The position numbers were made by a program, and so were the translations under genes. DNA of 19,621 bases from Casp-Chloro-G3 sp002816715 (GTDB taxonomy: Bacteria; Chloroflexota; Dehalococcoidia; Lucifugimonadales; UBA3495): NCBI GenBank assembly GCA_027623815.1, contig JAQBUV010000046.1:1-19621 (forward strand), in the 5' to 3' direction. The notes under the pieces were generated by a model that saw nothing but the letters and a program-made list of their open reading frames with translations, was not told the origin of the DNA and searched no databases. Shown in pieces: positions 1 through 5,997 of this stretch. Every line of letters begins with the position of its first letter. Position 1 is the stretch's first letter.

Positions 1-276
<276 letters not shown>

Positions 277-278
<2 letters not shown>

Positions 279-310
279 GGGCCGGATGTCATGTCCGGCC
301 TTTTTGTTTT
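277..310 (+). terminator. Rho-independent terminator after 16S rRNA
   Basis: GGCCGGA (280-286) pairs perfectly with TCCGGCC (294-300) around a 7-nt loop. The A-rich 5' side pairs further with the T-tract TTTTTGTTTT (301-310). This ends the 16S transcript about 215 nt after the mature 3' end, so the 16S gene is its own transcription unit. Confidence 0.9.
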
Positions 311-403
311 AGAACCATCAGTCAACCCAAAATTACCTTTAATATTAAGAAACTACGCTAGGCCGGAAATTCGTAATAAGATTAGCATGAACGTCAGTCT
401 GGT

Positions 404-432
404 TTGAGACATCTTACATGTGGCTTTATAAT
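404..432 (+). promoter_or_regulatory. Sigma70-type promoter upstream of the DUF262 fragment
   Basis: TTGAGA (404-409), a 17-nt spacer and a perfect TATAAT (427-432). The expected start near 439 gives a ~48-nt leader to the TTG start at 487. It is one of the strongest promoter matches in the window, though the gene it drives appears truncated. Confidence 0.7.
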
Positions 433-486
433 ATAAGATGAACACTTTCTGGAAAATGACGGTGAGGTGCCACAGGGAGGCCATTT

Positions 487-831
487 TTGAAGTTCCATCA
501 GCAAGAATTTAAGGTAAGGAACCTCGTAGACGCGTATAAGTCAGGTTCCCTTGCGCGAAATGCCGAATATCAGCGTGGTGCTGCATGGAGCATACAACAA
601 AAACAAGCCTTAATCGACTCGGTTTTCCGAGAGTATCCTCTACCGCCAATCTTCTTGGAAGTAAAGGAGACCGTTGGGTTAGGAGGAGAAAGCGCTAAGA
701 AGTACGAGATAATTGATGGGCAACAACGTATCCTTTCCTTGACAGAATACCTTTCCGACGAGTTCGTACTACTGTCCCCGTCTGACCAAAAACTTCGTCT
801 ACCTATCAGCTTAGGGCTCATGACGAAATAA
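487..831 (+). pseudogene. DUF262 (GmrSD N-terminal-like) protein, truncated
   Basis: The 114-aa product matches only the N-terminal DUF262 region, a ParB/Srx-fold NTPase-like domain found in GmrSD-type restriction proteins and other defence proteins. Diagnostic segments are EYQRGAAWSIQQKQALIDSV (res ~27-46), YPLPPIFLEV and YEIIDGQQRILSLTEYL (about res 50-90). The IDGQQR motif is the family signature. The start is TTG, chosen because AGGGAGG (474-480) sits 6 nt upstream. Full proteins are usually several hundred residues, but here the frame stops at TAA soon after DQKLRLP. The +1 frame continues for about 20 codons, then stops too. The downstream C-terminal domain (DUF1524 HNH in GmrSD) is absent and an IS remnant lies beyond. 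It is probably a dead fragment, although its promoter and ribosome site are intact. Confidence 0.75.
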
Positions 832-1148
832 CTGATGCAATCGTTAGCTGTAACCCTATTTGGGAAGTCTCACACGTGAACCATTAAGTCTGGTGTGTAC
901 TTCCTGGAGAGTTCTGGGGGATTGAGTACGGGATCCCCGTCGGGAACTAGTCGCCCTGAAACGACAGCAGACGGTAGGAATCGAAGGACGGCCCAAGTCG
1001 GCCATCCGGTCCGAGTCCGGCGGCAGATCTACTAGGGCCTGGTCGGCAATTGCCTTGATGACCCTCAGGGGATGACCGGGCGACACTCGCGCAGGGTCGC
1101 CCTTGGATTTTTCGCAGACGCGTTTCCCGTGTTTGTGGAAAAGTCGCT
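832..1148. other. Eroded intergenic region with IS remnant
   Basis: No intact gene is visible between the DUF262 fragment and the oxidoreductase stop. The stretch carries a transposase remnant on the minus strand (entered separately) and two hairpins. GGGCGAC (1078-1084)/GTCGCCC (1096-1102) is followed on the plus strand by TTGGATTTTT. GTCGC (1143-1147)/GCGAC (1153-1157) overlaps the stop codon of the minus-strand gene, with TTTT after it on that strand. The second could be a weak terminator for that gene. Confidence 0.5.
976..1107 (-). pseudogene. IS5-type transposase N-terminal remnant
   Basis: Read on the minus strand, one frame gives a D-x-A-R-V-S-P-G-HPLR segment, then VIKAIADQAL and GRPSIP. 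This spacing reproduces the N-terminal signature of IS5/IS1182-like transposases (RVPxDHPLRxI, DxAL, GRPSIPPExLL). After GRPSIP the frame loses similarity, and the neighbouring frames stop within a few codons, so at most ~45 residues of an expected 300-500 remain. No catalytic DDE region and no clear terminal repeats are present. The call rests on remembered family motifs. It fits decay of the adjacent DUF262 gene by insertion and deletion. Confidence 0.6.
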
Positions 1149-2246
1149 TCAGGCGACCGGCAGTTCCCGGCTAGTATCCGACGCCTGCTGGATCGTATCG
1201 ATAAAGCGATGCAGGTCAACCGCGACATCGAACGTCGGCAGGCGGCTCTGCCCGGTCCGGATCGCCTCGGCGAACAGGGCATACATCTGCCCGACGTTGA
1301 ACGGATCGCCTCGGGGAAAGTCGGCCGGGACATAAACGAAACTCTCGGGTATGTCCAGATCCCGCAACTCGTGGCTGCCCCGTGCGCCTTGCACCCGTAG
1401 CATCTCACCGCGCTGAGACGAAACGCTCCCGGTGGCGACCAGCGTGCCTTCCCGCCCGTAGATCTCCATTCGAAAGCCGCTGCCGGCCCAGGGTACCGCG
1501 CCAACATGAACCGACGCCGCCGCGCCGCTCACTAGCTGTCCGCTGACCCGCACATTGTCCGGGGAGGTGACATCCACCAACTGCTTGGTATCGGTCTCGT
1601 ACAATTGCTTTACCTGGGTTGTGACCATGCACGCCACCCTTGTGAAGTTGCCCGCCACAAAGCGCAAGGCGTCAATGACGTGCCCGTTGGCGATGGTCAG
1701 GGTATTCGCGCCGAGGCTGGCATCGCGCTGCCAAGTTCGGCTGGAAGGGCGTTCCAACGCGCCGTCGCGCATGGTGGTGACATGACAGGACAGCACCTCC
1801 CCCACATAGCCAGATGCGATTTGTTCTTTGATATACAGCAATGCGGGGCTGACCCGAGATTGCAGGCCGACCACGGTCTGCACCCCTTTGGCCCGGGCCA
1901 GCGTTGCCAGTTCTTCGGCTTCGGCGGTTGTCCGGCCCAGTGGCCATTCGGTGTAGACGTGCTTGCCGGCTTCAATAGCGGCCTTGGTTGGCTCATAGTG
2001 CGATGGCACCCGCACAACCACGGCCACTGCGTCAATCTCTGGCGACGCTACCATTGCCCGAAAATCATGGAAGGCGAGATTCGCTCCAAATGCTTGGCGC
2101 GCCTCTTCCGCGCTCTCCGGCCTGGTGGTGCAAACCGCGGTAAGTTCCACATCCGGACTGGCCAGTAGTGCAGGGAAGTGGGACTGGGATGCCCAGGTCG
2201 AGCTAACGTTAGCTCCCACAAACCCTAAGCGAATCTTGTTTGCCAT
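1149..2246 (-). CDS. Gfo/Idh/MocA family NAD(P)-dependent oxidoreductase
   Basis: This 365-aa cytosolic dehydrogenase is full length for the family, which oxidises or reduces sugars, inositols and related polyols with NAD(P). The Rossmann start is IRLGFVGANVSSTW (res 5-18), with G8 and G11 in place of the usual GxGxxG. The family motif EKP appears as E100-W101-P102, so the usual Lys is Trp, as in Gal80-like and some uncharacterised subgroups. The C-terminal half has GHVIDALRF with H189 and D192 at the usual substrate-site positions. The ATG follows GAGGAG at 8 nt. A promoter lies upstream (2282-2310) and the gene diverges from the hydrolase. The substrate cannot be assigned, and the missing Lys makes a non-standard or weak dehydrogenase possible. 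Confidence 0.88.
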   Translation of the reverse strand: MANKIRLGFVGANVSSTWASQSHFPALLASPDVELTAVCTTRPESAEEARQAFGANLAFHDFRAMVASPEIDAVAVVVRVPSHYEPTKAAIEAGKHVYTEWPLGRTTAEAEELATLARAKGVQTVVGLQSRVSPALLYIKEQIASGYVGEVLSCHVTTMRDGALERPSSRTWQRDASLGANTLTIANGHVIDALRFVAGNFTRVACMVTTQVKQLYETDTKQLVDVTSPDNVRVSGQLVSGAAASVHVGAVPWAGSGFRMEIYGREGTLVATGSVSSQRGEMLRVQGARGSHELRDLDIPESFVYVPADFPRGDPFNVGQMYALFAEAIRTGQSRLPTFDVAVDLHRFIDTIQQASDTSRELPVA

Positions 2247-2281
2247 GATTCATGCTCCTCAAAGTGGTGATATCCTGCATG

Positions 2282-2310
2282 ATTCTAGAGATGGTAGCTC
2301 ACAACGTCAA
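2282..2310 (-). promoter_or_regulatory. Promoter of the Gfo/Idh/MocA gene
   Basis: On the minus strand, TTGACG (2310-2305), a 17-nt spacer and TAGAAT (2287-2282). The predicted start near 2275 gives a ~29-nt leader that includes the GAGGAG ribosome site. Confidence 0.65.
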
Positions 2311-2388
2311 ATTCCACCTGTTTGGGGGCTAGGGAGTTTGATTGGGAATGTCGCCAACCATCTTGAAAACGCAGTCCAGACCATTGTC

Positions 2389-2416
2389 TTGACCACTTAG
2401 GCAATCTTGATATAGA
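2389..2416 (+). promoter_or_regulatory. Candidate promoter of the alpha/beta hydrolase
   Basis: TTGACC (2389-2394), a 16-nt spacer and TATAGA (2411-2416). It faces the hydrolase gene and would give a leader of ~145 nt. A second -10 lies inside that leader (2453-2458), so which one is used is open. Confidence 0.5.
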
Positions 2417-2450
2417 GTCAACCGGAGAATCGGTAGATGAAGCACGATTC

Positions 2451-2458
2451 TGTATAAT
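2451..2458 (+). promoter_or_regulatory. Second -10 candidate upstream of the hydrolase
   Basis: Perfect TATAAT (2453-2458) directly preceded by TG, with no good -35. The 11-mer TGTATAATACG occurs again at 19596-19606, so it may be a favoured promoter core in this genome. A small hairpin CAGAAA/TTTCTG (2480-2492) lies in the would-be leader. Confidence 0.4.
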
Positions 2459-2569
2459 ACGCCGCCTGGGGATGTTATGCAGAAAGTTTCTGTCTGCCCA
2501 CTCGCTATACATCAATTGCGCCTTGCGACTCGTTGTCGGAGCGTCCGGCGTAAATAAAGGACAATCACC

Positions 2570-3319
2570 ATGCCGTTCTACGAAAGAGGACCCGTCCGTA
2601 TCCACTACGAAGAGGTCGGTTCCGGATTCCCCCTGCTGATTATCCCGGGCGGTGGACTCAATTCCACTCTGGCATCTCTGGCGTCGCCTTTCAACCCTAT
2701 GGAAAGGTACAAAGACGACTTCCGGTGTATCTCTGCTGACCTGCGCAACGCTAATCTTGGTCAGTCCAGTGGCCCGCTGGAGATCGACCGTCCCTGGGAC
2801 GCCTACTCTGATGACCAACTGGGGCTGATGGATCATCTCGGCATCCAAGAGTTCCTGGTCATGGGCTTCTGCATCGGCGGGCCAATGATCCACAACCTTC
2901 TCAGGCTGGCACCGCAGCGCGTCGTCGCGGCTGCGATGATGCAGCCCAGCGGTTTCAGGCCGGAGAACCCGGACCTTTTCTACCAGAATAATATTACCGG
3001 CTGGGGGCCGCCGCTTTGCGAGAAACGCCCTGAAGTCACCATGGCCATGGTTCACGACTTCCTCACCAGCATGTACACCGACCGAGCCGACTTCGTTTTC
3101 ACTGTTTCACGTGATTTCGTGCGTTCGATCCCGACGCCCCTGCTGATAGCGCCCGACGACGTACTGGCGCATCCATACAAGTGCGCAATGGAGGTCGCCA
3201 GCCTGGCACCGAACGCTGAGGTGACCATTTATCCCTGGAAGGATTCGCCGGCGCACATTGAAGAGGCCGTAGAGCACGCACGTCGTTTCCTCAAGGCGCA
3301 CGAACCCGTCAAAGCCTAG
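2570..3319 (+). CDS. Alpha/beta hydrolase with Cys nucleophile
   Basis: The 249-aa protein is a soluble single-domain alpha/beta hydrolase. Visible landmarks are the oxyanion-region IIPGGG (res 24-29), the ADLRNANLGQSS strand-loop (56-67), and the nucleophile elbow GFCIGG (99-104). C101 takes the place of the usual Ser in GxSxG. The likely acid is D196 or D197 (APDD) and the base is H229 (SPAHI), giving a Cys-Asp-His triad. Dienelactone hydrolases also use GxCxGG, but the rest looks like the canonical ester/haloalkane-type fold. The ATG follows AAAGGA at 8 nt. No signal peptide is visible. It diverges from the Gfo/Idh/MocA gene. The substrate is unknown; ester, lactone or C-C bond cleavage are all possible. 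Confidence 0.85.
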   Translation: MPFYERGPVRIHYEEVGSGFPLLIIPGGGLNSTLASLASPFNPMERYKDDFRCISADLRNANLGQSSGPLEIDRPWDAYSDDQLGLMDHLGIQEFLVMGFCIGGPMIHNLLRLAPQRVVAAAMMQPSGFRPENPDLFYQNNITGWGPPLCEKRPEVTMAMVHDFLTSMYTDRADFVFTVSRDFVRSIPTPLLIAPDDVLAHPYKCAMEVASLAPNAEVTIYPWKDSPAHIEEAVEHARRFLKAHEPVKA

Positions 3320-3368
3320 AAACCCGAAATCCAACTGAGTTGGTGAAAATCAAAACGCCAAAGGGATG

Positions 3369-3377
3369 ACTTGCGGG
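3369..3377 (+). repeat. Target-site duplication, left copy
   Basis: ACTTGCGGG directly abuts the left terminal inverted repeat. The identical 9-mer abuts the right end at 3511-3519. Identical copies imply a fairly recent insertion, or at least no erosion since. Confidence 0.8.
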
Positions 3378-3510
3378 CAGCAATTCTAATTATGGGGTTA
3401 ATGTCGGTATTCACCCCGTCACGGCCCTCTTGTACAGATACGAGTGATGGGTTCAGAGGAGCGATTTTCTGCCGATACGCGGGGTCGAATTGCCATAATT
3501 AGAATTGCTG
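3378..3510. mobile_element. MITE-like element with 18-bp perfect TIRs
   Basis: The left end CAGCAATTCTAATTATGG (3378-3395) is the exact reverse complement of the right end (3493-3510). Both ends are flanked by the direct repeat ACTTGCGGG (3369-3377 and 3511-3519), which reads as a 9-bp target-site duplication. The match extends to TGACTTGCGGG if the last two bases of the right repeat are counted. The 133-bp body has no ORF. Inner segments (ATTC-ACCCCG near 3409-3418 against CGGGG-GAAT near 3480-3490, and CGGC/GCCG) pair imperfectly, so the whole unit could fold as a long hairpin. No transposase is present, so it would depend on one elsewhere. Confidence 0.85.
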
Positions 3511-3519
3511 ACTTGCGGG
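3511..3519 (+). repeat. Target-site duplication, right copy
   Basis: Second copy of ACTTGCGGG, immediately after the right terminal inverted repeat and 8 nt before a GTG-started small ORF. Confidence 0.8.
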
Positions 3520-3526
3520 ACCACCC

Positions 3527-3655
3527 GTGCAAGTAGGGCGATTTGCTACAGCAGGAATGGTCATCGGACTGGCTACGGTGATGGGATTAGTAGCCAGCAA
3601 TCCAGCCGAGGCTCAGTCCATAGATGGCCGTACTTTTGAGCATACTGTTGAGTAG
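3527..3655 (+). CDS. Tiny secreted-peptide ORF or gene remnant
   Basis: A 42-codon ORF from GTG (ATG alternative at 3557) encodes a basic N-terminus, a hydrophobic core around GMVIGLATVMGLVA, and NPAEA-QS, a good signal peptidase I site of A-x-A type. Only about 13 residues would remain after cleavage (QSIDGRTFEHTVE). The only ribosome-site hint is GCGGGA, ~7 nt upstream and inside the MITE target duplication. It may be a genuine small secreted peptide, or the surviving signal peptide of a larger exported protein whose body is lost. I do not recognise the mature part. Confidence 0.4.
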   Translation: MQVGRFATAGMVIGLATVMGLVASNPAEAQSIDGRTFEHTVE

Positions 3656-3692
3656 AAGTTAACCCGAATCAAGTCAGAGAGAGAAAAGTAGA

Positions 3693-3977
3693 ATGGTAAG
3701 CAAACCCAAGCTGTCACCTAAATGTCAGTTGTTTTTTGACCGCTTTGCGAATCGTGTCAACAAACAGTCCCCCAAACCCGCTGATTGGGAATTATTCTAT
3801 GACTTCATGGCGGTCTGCCATGCGCAGAGGTCGGAAGTGGATGGAACAGAACTGTATCATATTCTAGTTGACGCCGGGTTTCCCCAAGGGTCAGCCCATC
3901 CACTGTCAATGTTTTACAAACAGGGCTGGTCCCTCTTGAATAGACCAGAGGGTTACGATCAGATACCTACCGGTTGA
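3693..3977 (+). CDS. Hypothetical protein, 94 aa
   Basis: I do not recognise this protein. It is small and soluble, basic at the N-terminus (MVSKPKLSPKCQ), rich in aromatic residues (FFDRFANR, WELFYDFMAVCH, GWSLL), and has no signal peptide or membrane segment. The ATG follows the purine-rich AGAGAGAGAAAAGTAGA, a weak ribosome site. The protein-like composition and a length spanning most of the gap before a convergent gene favour a real gene. It stands alone between the tiny secreted ORF and the monooxygenase. Confidence 0.55.
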   Translation: MVSKPKLSPKCQLFFDRFANRVNKQSPKPADWELFYDFMAVCHAQRSEVDGTELYHILVDAGFPQGSAHPLSMFYKQGWSLLNRPEGYDQIPTG

Positions 3978-4032
3978 GCCAAACAATTATTTGCGGATAT
4001 GGCGATTGCTTTAGCTGATTTTTCGGATCCAC

Positions 4033-5073
4033 TCACCCAAACGCTGGCATCACCTCTTTGGAAAATAGCTTCATCGACTGCATTACCTTTTCGTGGGGCA
4101 TGTCCCCAAAGAAGAAGTTGCAGACAAAGTAGCCAATGCCCTGAGCCTCCAACGCCTTGATCTTGGCGATGCATTGGTCGGGCGACCCGATAATGGCCCG
4201 GTTCTCGAATAGGTAGTCGTAGTTGGGCGGCGTCTCGGTGCGCTCCTTGCGCCAATCGGCCAACTTGCCACGCACCTCGCTGCCTTCCTTGAAGGCCCGC
4301 CGCCACTGTCCGACATCGGCCACCCAGTCCATCGCTGCCTTGGTATCCCGGCGAGCCTGATCCTCAGTCTCGGCGACGTAAAAGTAGCGGTGGAAAGGTA
4401 TCCCGGACATAGGCACGTTGTGGCCAGACTCCTTGGATATGGCGTCGAAGCGATTGACTAGGCTCATGGCGTCGGGAATATCCAGCACCACTCCCACGCA
4501 CAGCGAATGCCCGGTGGATGCCACAAATTGCAGGGTCTCCTCGGTGCGGCTAGCTCCAATGTACACTGGGGGATGGGGCTTCTGAATCGGCGGCGGCACC
4601 AGGTTCACCTTGTGGGCGCTGTAAAACTGCCCTTGGTGGGTGTATTCGGGCGTGGTCCACAGGCCGTCCACCATTCGGATGGCCTCCTGGAATCGCTGCT
4701 GGCTGGTGCTCTGGTCTACGGTGTAGGCGGCGTATTCGTAGCTGGCCGCCCCCCGGCCGTAACCCACGTCCAAGCGTCCGCCGCTGATCGTATCCAGCAT
4801 GGCGGTGTCTTCGGCCAAGCGCACCGGGTTGTGCAGCGTGGGCACCAGCACCGCGGTGCCGATGCGGATTTTCTCGGTGCGGGCCGCAATGGCCCCGCCC
4901 AGCACCAGCGGCGACGAGCTTAGTCCGTAGCGGGAGAAGTGATGCTCGGCCAGCCAGACACAGTCAAATCCTAACTCTTCTCCGGAAACGGCCTGCGCAA
5001 TCATCTGGTCCATCAACTGCTTTGGGTCGGCGCCTTCGGGCCATGGAACGTGGGAAAACAGCCCAAATTTCAT
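4033..5073 (-). CDS. LLM-class flavin-dependent oxidoreductase
   Basis: The 346-aa protein is a bacterial luciferase-like (TIM-barrel) flavin-dependent oxidoreductase, which uses FMNH2 or F420 on organic substrates. Family segments are MKFGLFSHVPWPEG at the N-terminus, VWLAEHHF (res 39-46), IRIGTAVLVPTLHNPVRLAE, and the highly typical DTISGGRLDVGYGRG near residue 115. PPVYIGAS and IIGSPDQC follow in the C-terminal half. I chose the ATG at 5073 because AAGGAG lies 9 nt upstream and homology begins there; an upstream ATG at 5136 adds 21 residues unlike the family. It diverges from marR across a promoter region carrying two palindromes, so MarR control is plausible. Substrate and cofactor type cannot be read. 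Such genes are abundant in SAR202-type Chloroflexota (from memory). Confidence 0.9.
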   Translation of the reverse strand: MKFGLFSHVPWPEGADPKQLMDQMIAQAVSGEELGFDCVWLAEHHFSRYGLSSSPLVLGGAIAARTEKIRIGTAVLVPTLHNPVRLAEDTAMLDTISGGRLDVGYGRGAASYEYAAYTVDQSTSQQRFQEAIRMVDGLWTTPEYTHQGQFYSAHKVNLVPPPIQKPHPPVYIGASRTEETLQFVASTGHSLCVGVVLDIPDAMSLVNRFDAISKESGHNVPMSGIPFHRYFYVAETEDQARRDTKAAMDWVADVGQWRRAFKEGSEVRGKLADWRKERTETPPNYDYLFENRAIIGSPDQCIAKIKALEAQGIGYFVCNFFFGDMPHEKVMQSMKLFSKEVMPAFG

Positions 5074-5245
5074 GCTTTTTGACTCCTTAGATTTGTCCCG
5101 ACAGTGATGCAATCCTGTCCGGCAATTTGCACGCAATGTCCGTGCTCAATGGCTAGAAGAAGTCTACTCCATCAACTTCCCAATTGCCAGAATACTCTTG
5201 GCAAGAGCATAGAAGAGCGAGAGCATAGACAGATGAAAAGTTCGC

Positions 5246-5264
5246 AACTTGGTACCACCAAGTT
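5246..5264. promoter_or_regulatory. Palindrome upstream of the marR -35 (operator candidate)
   Basis: AACTTGGT (5246-5253) and ACCAAGTT (5257-5264) form a perfect 8-bp inverted repeat with a 3-nt centre. It ends 1 nt before the -35 of the marR promoter. Size and position suit a dimeric winged-helix regulator. Just upstream lie a 10-bp direct repeat AGAGCATAGA (5204-5213, 5220-5229; period 16) and CTCTTG-G-CAAGAG (5195-5207). Confidence 0.5.
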
Positions 5265-5265
5265 A

Positions 5266-5295
5266 TTGACTAATGATGTTTCGTGCCACTAATAT
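5266..5295 (+). promoter_or_regulatory. marR promoter
   Basis: TTGACT (5266-5271), an 18-nt spacer and TAATAT (5290-5295). The predicted start near 5302 leaves a leader of only ~24 nt. The -10 lies inside the left arm of the palindrome at 5286-5322. Confidence 0.6.
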
Positions 5296-5322
5296 ATTTA
5301 GCATAATGTGAAATATTAGTGG
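5286..5322. promoter_or_regulatory. Inverted repeat over the marR -10 and start codon (operator candidate)
   Basis: CCACTAATAT (5286-5295) and ATATTAGTGG (5313-5322) are perfect 10-bp inverted arms 17 nt apart. The left arm covers the -10 and the right arm ends 3 nt before the marR ATG. Bound protein would block transcription, suggesting autoregulation. In RNA only part of the left arm would be transcribed, so a DNA-level role fits better. Confidence 0.55.
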
Positions 5323-5325
5323 GAT

Positions 5326-5799
5326 ATGCAGGAAACTGAAAGACAACGACTAATTGACCGTTTTGTGGACTTGGTGCAGCAGATCAACCAGGAGATGCAC
5401 TGCCGCCCGGTGGCGGAATGGGAAGGGTTGGACCTGACCATTCCGCAGATCAAGATTCTGGGCCTGTTGCACCAGGGGCCGCAACGAATGGGCAGCGTGT
5501 CAGCCTATATGGGCAGCACTTTTTCCGCTTCTACCAGCATCATTGACCGTTTGGTAGAAAAGAAACTGGTGGAAAGGACGCTAGACCCGGATGACCGACG
5601 GGTGGTCATCTGCCAACTTACGCCGGAGGGTCAGCAATCGGTGGAAAAATTCTGGAGTATCAGCCGCCTGCACATTGTTGAACTGGCGGGATGTCTGAGC
5701 GCCGAAGAGTTGGAAACCGTGGTGCGAGGCATGGAGTTGCTGCATCGGGCGTCGGCAGACAGCGCCAAGAAGCTCACCGCTTCGCCGCCGGACGCCTGA
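5326..5799 (+). CDS. MarR family transcriptional regulator
   Basis: The 157-aa protein has the standard MarR length and fold order: an N-terminal dimerisation helix (res 1-30), then the winged helix-turn-helix. The recognition part is PQRMGSVSAYMGSTFSASTS (about res 52-71), followed by IIDRLVEKKLVERT and the wing DPDDRRVVICQLTPEG (about res 87-102). A C-terminal dimerisation helix closes it. MarR proteins are dimeric repressors released by small phenolic or toxic ligands, often regulating efflux pumps. The ATG is preceded only by GTGGG at very short spacing, so initiation may be weak or near-leaderless. The RND pump follows in the same direction, and a luciferase-like monooxygenase is divergent. 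Repression of one or both is the likely role, with autoregulation through the palindromes upstream (inference). Confidence 0.9.
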   Translation: MQETERQRLIDRFVDLVQQINQEMHCRPVAEWEGLDLTIPQIKILGLLHQGPQRMGSVSAYMGSTFSASTSIIDRLVEKKLVERTLDPDDRRVVICQLTPEGQQSVEKFWSISRLHIVELAGCLSAEELETVVRGMELLHRASADSAKKLTASPPDA

Positions 5800-5911
5800 C
5801 CAGCGTCTGGACCTGGAGATTGGCTGGAATGCGGATGGAACGGTGGTAGGCCGTTTGACCTAGTACAATTCATCCGTTCTTCCGATGGAAGACACCGGGT
5901 TTCAGGTTAGG

Positions 5912-5949
5912 ATAGGCCAAATTGATTGGAAGGGCCTATGTTTTGTTTT
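5912..5949 (+). terminator. Terminator or attenuator between marR and RND gene
   Basis: ATAGGCC (5912-5918) pairs with GGCCTAT (5933-5939) around a 14-nt loop, followed by GTTTTGTTTTG. It is GC-moderate, so it may be leaky. If efficient, the pump needs its own promoter; the best local match, TTGACC (5948-5953) with GATTAT (5974-5979), has a poor 20-nt spacing. Confidence 0.5.
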
Positions 5950-5997
5950 GACCGGCGATTTGAATGCCGACACGATTATCTAGGAGAGAACTAACCG

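Noticed and set aside
2285..3055. 256-aa minus-strand ORF opposite the hydrolase
   Set aside because: It is the antisense shadow of the hydrolase gene, which has a clear fold, start and ribosome site.
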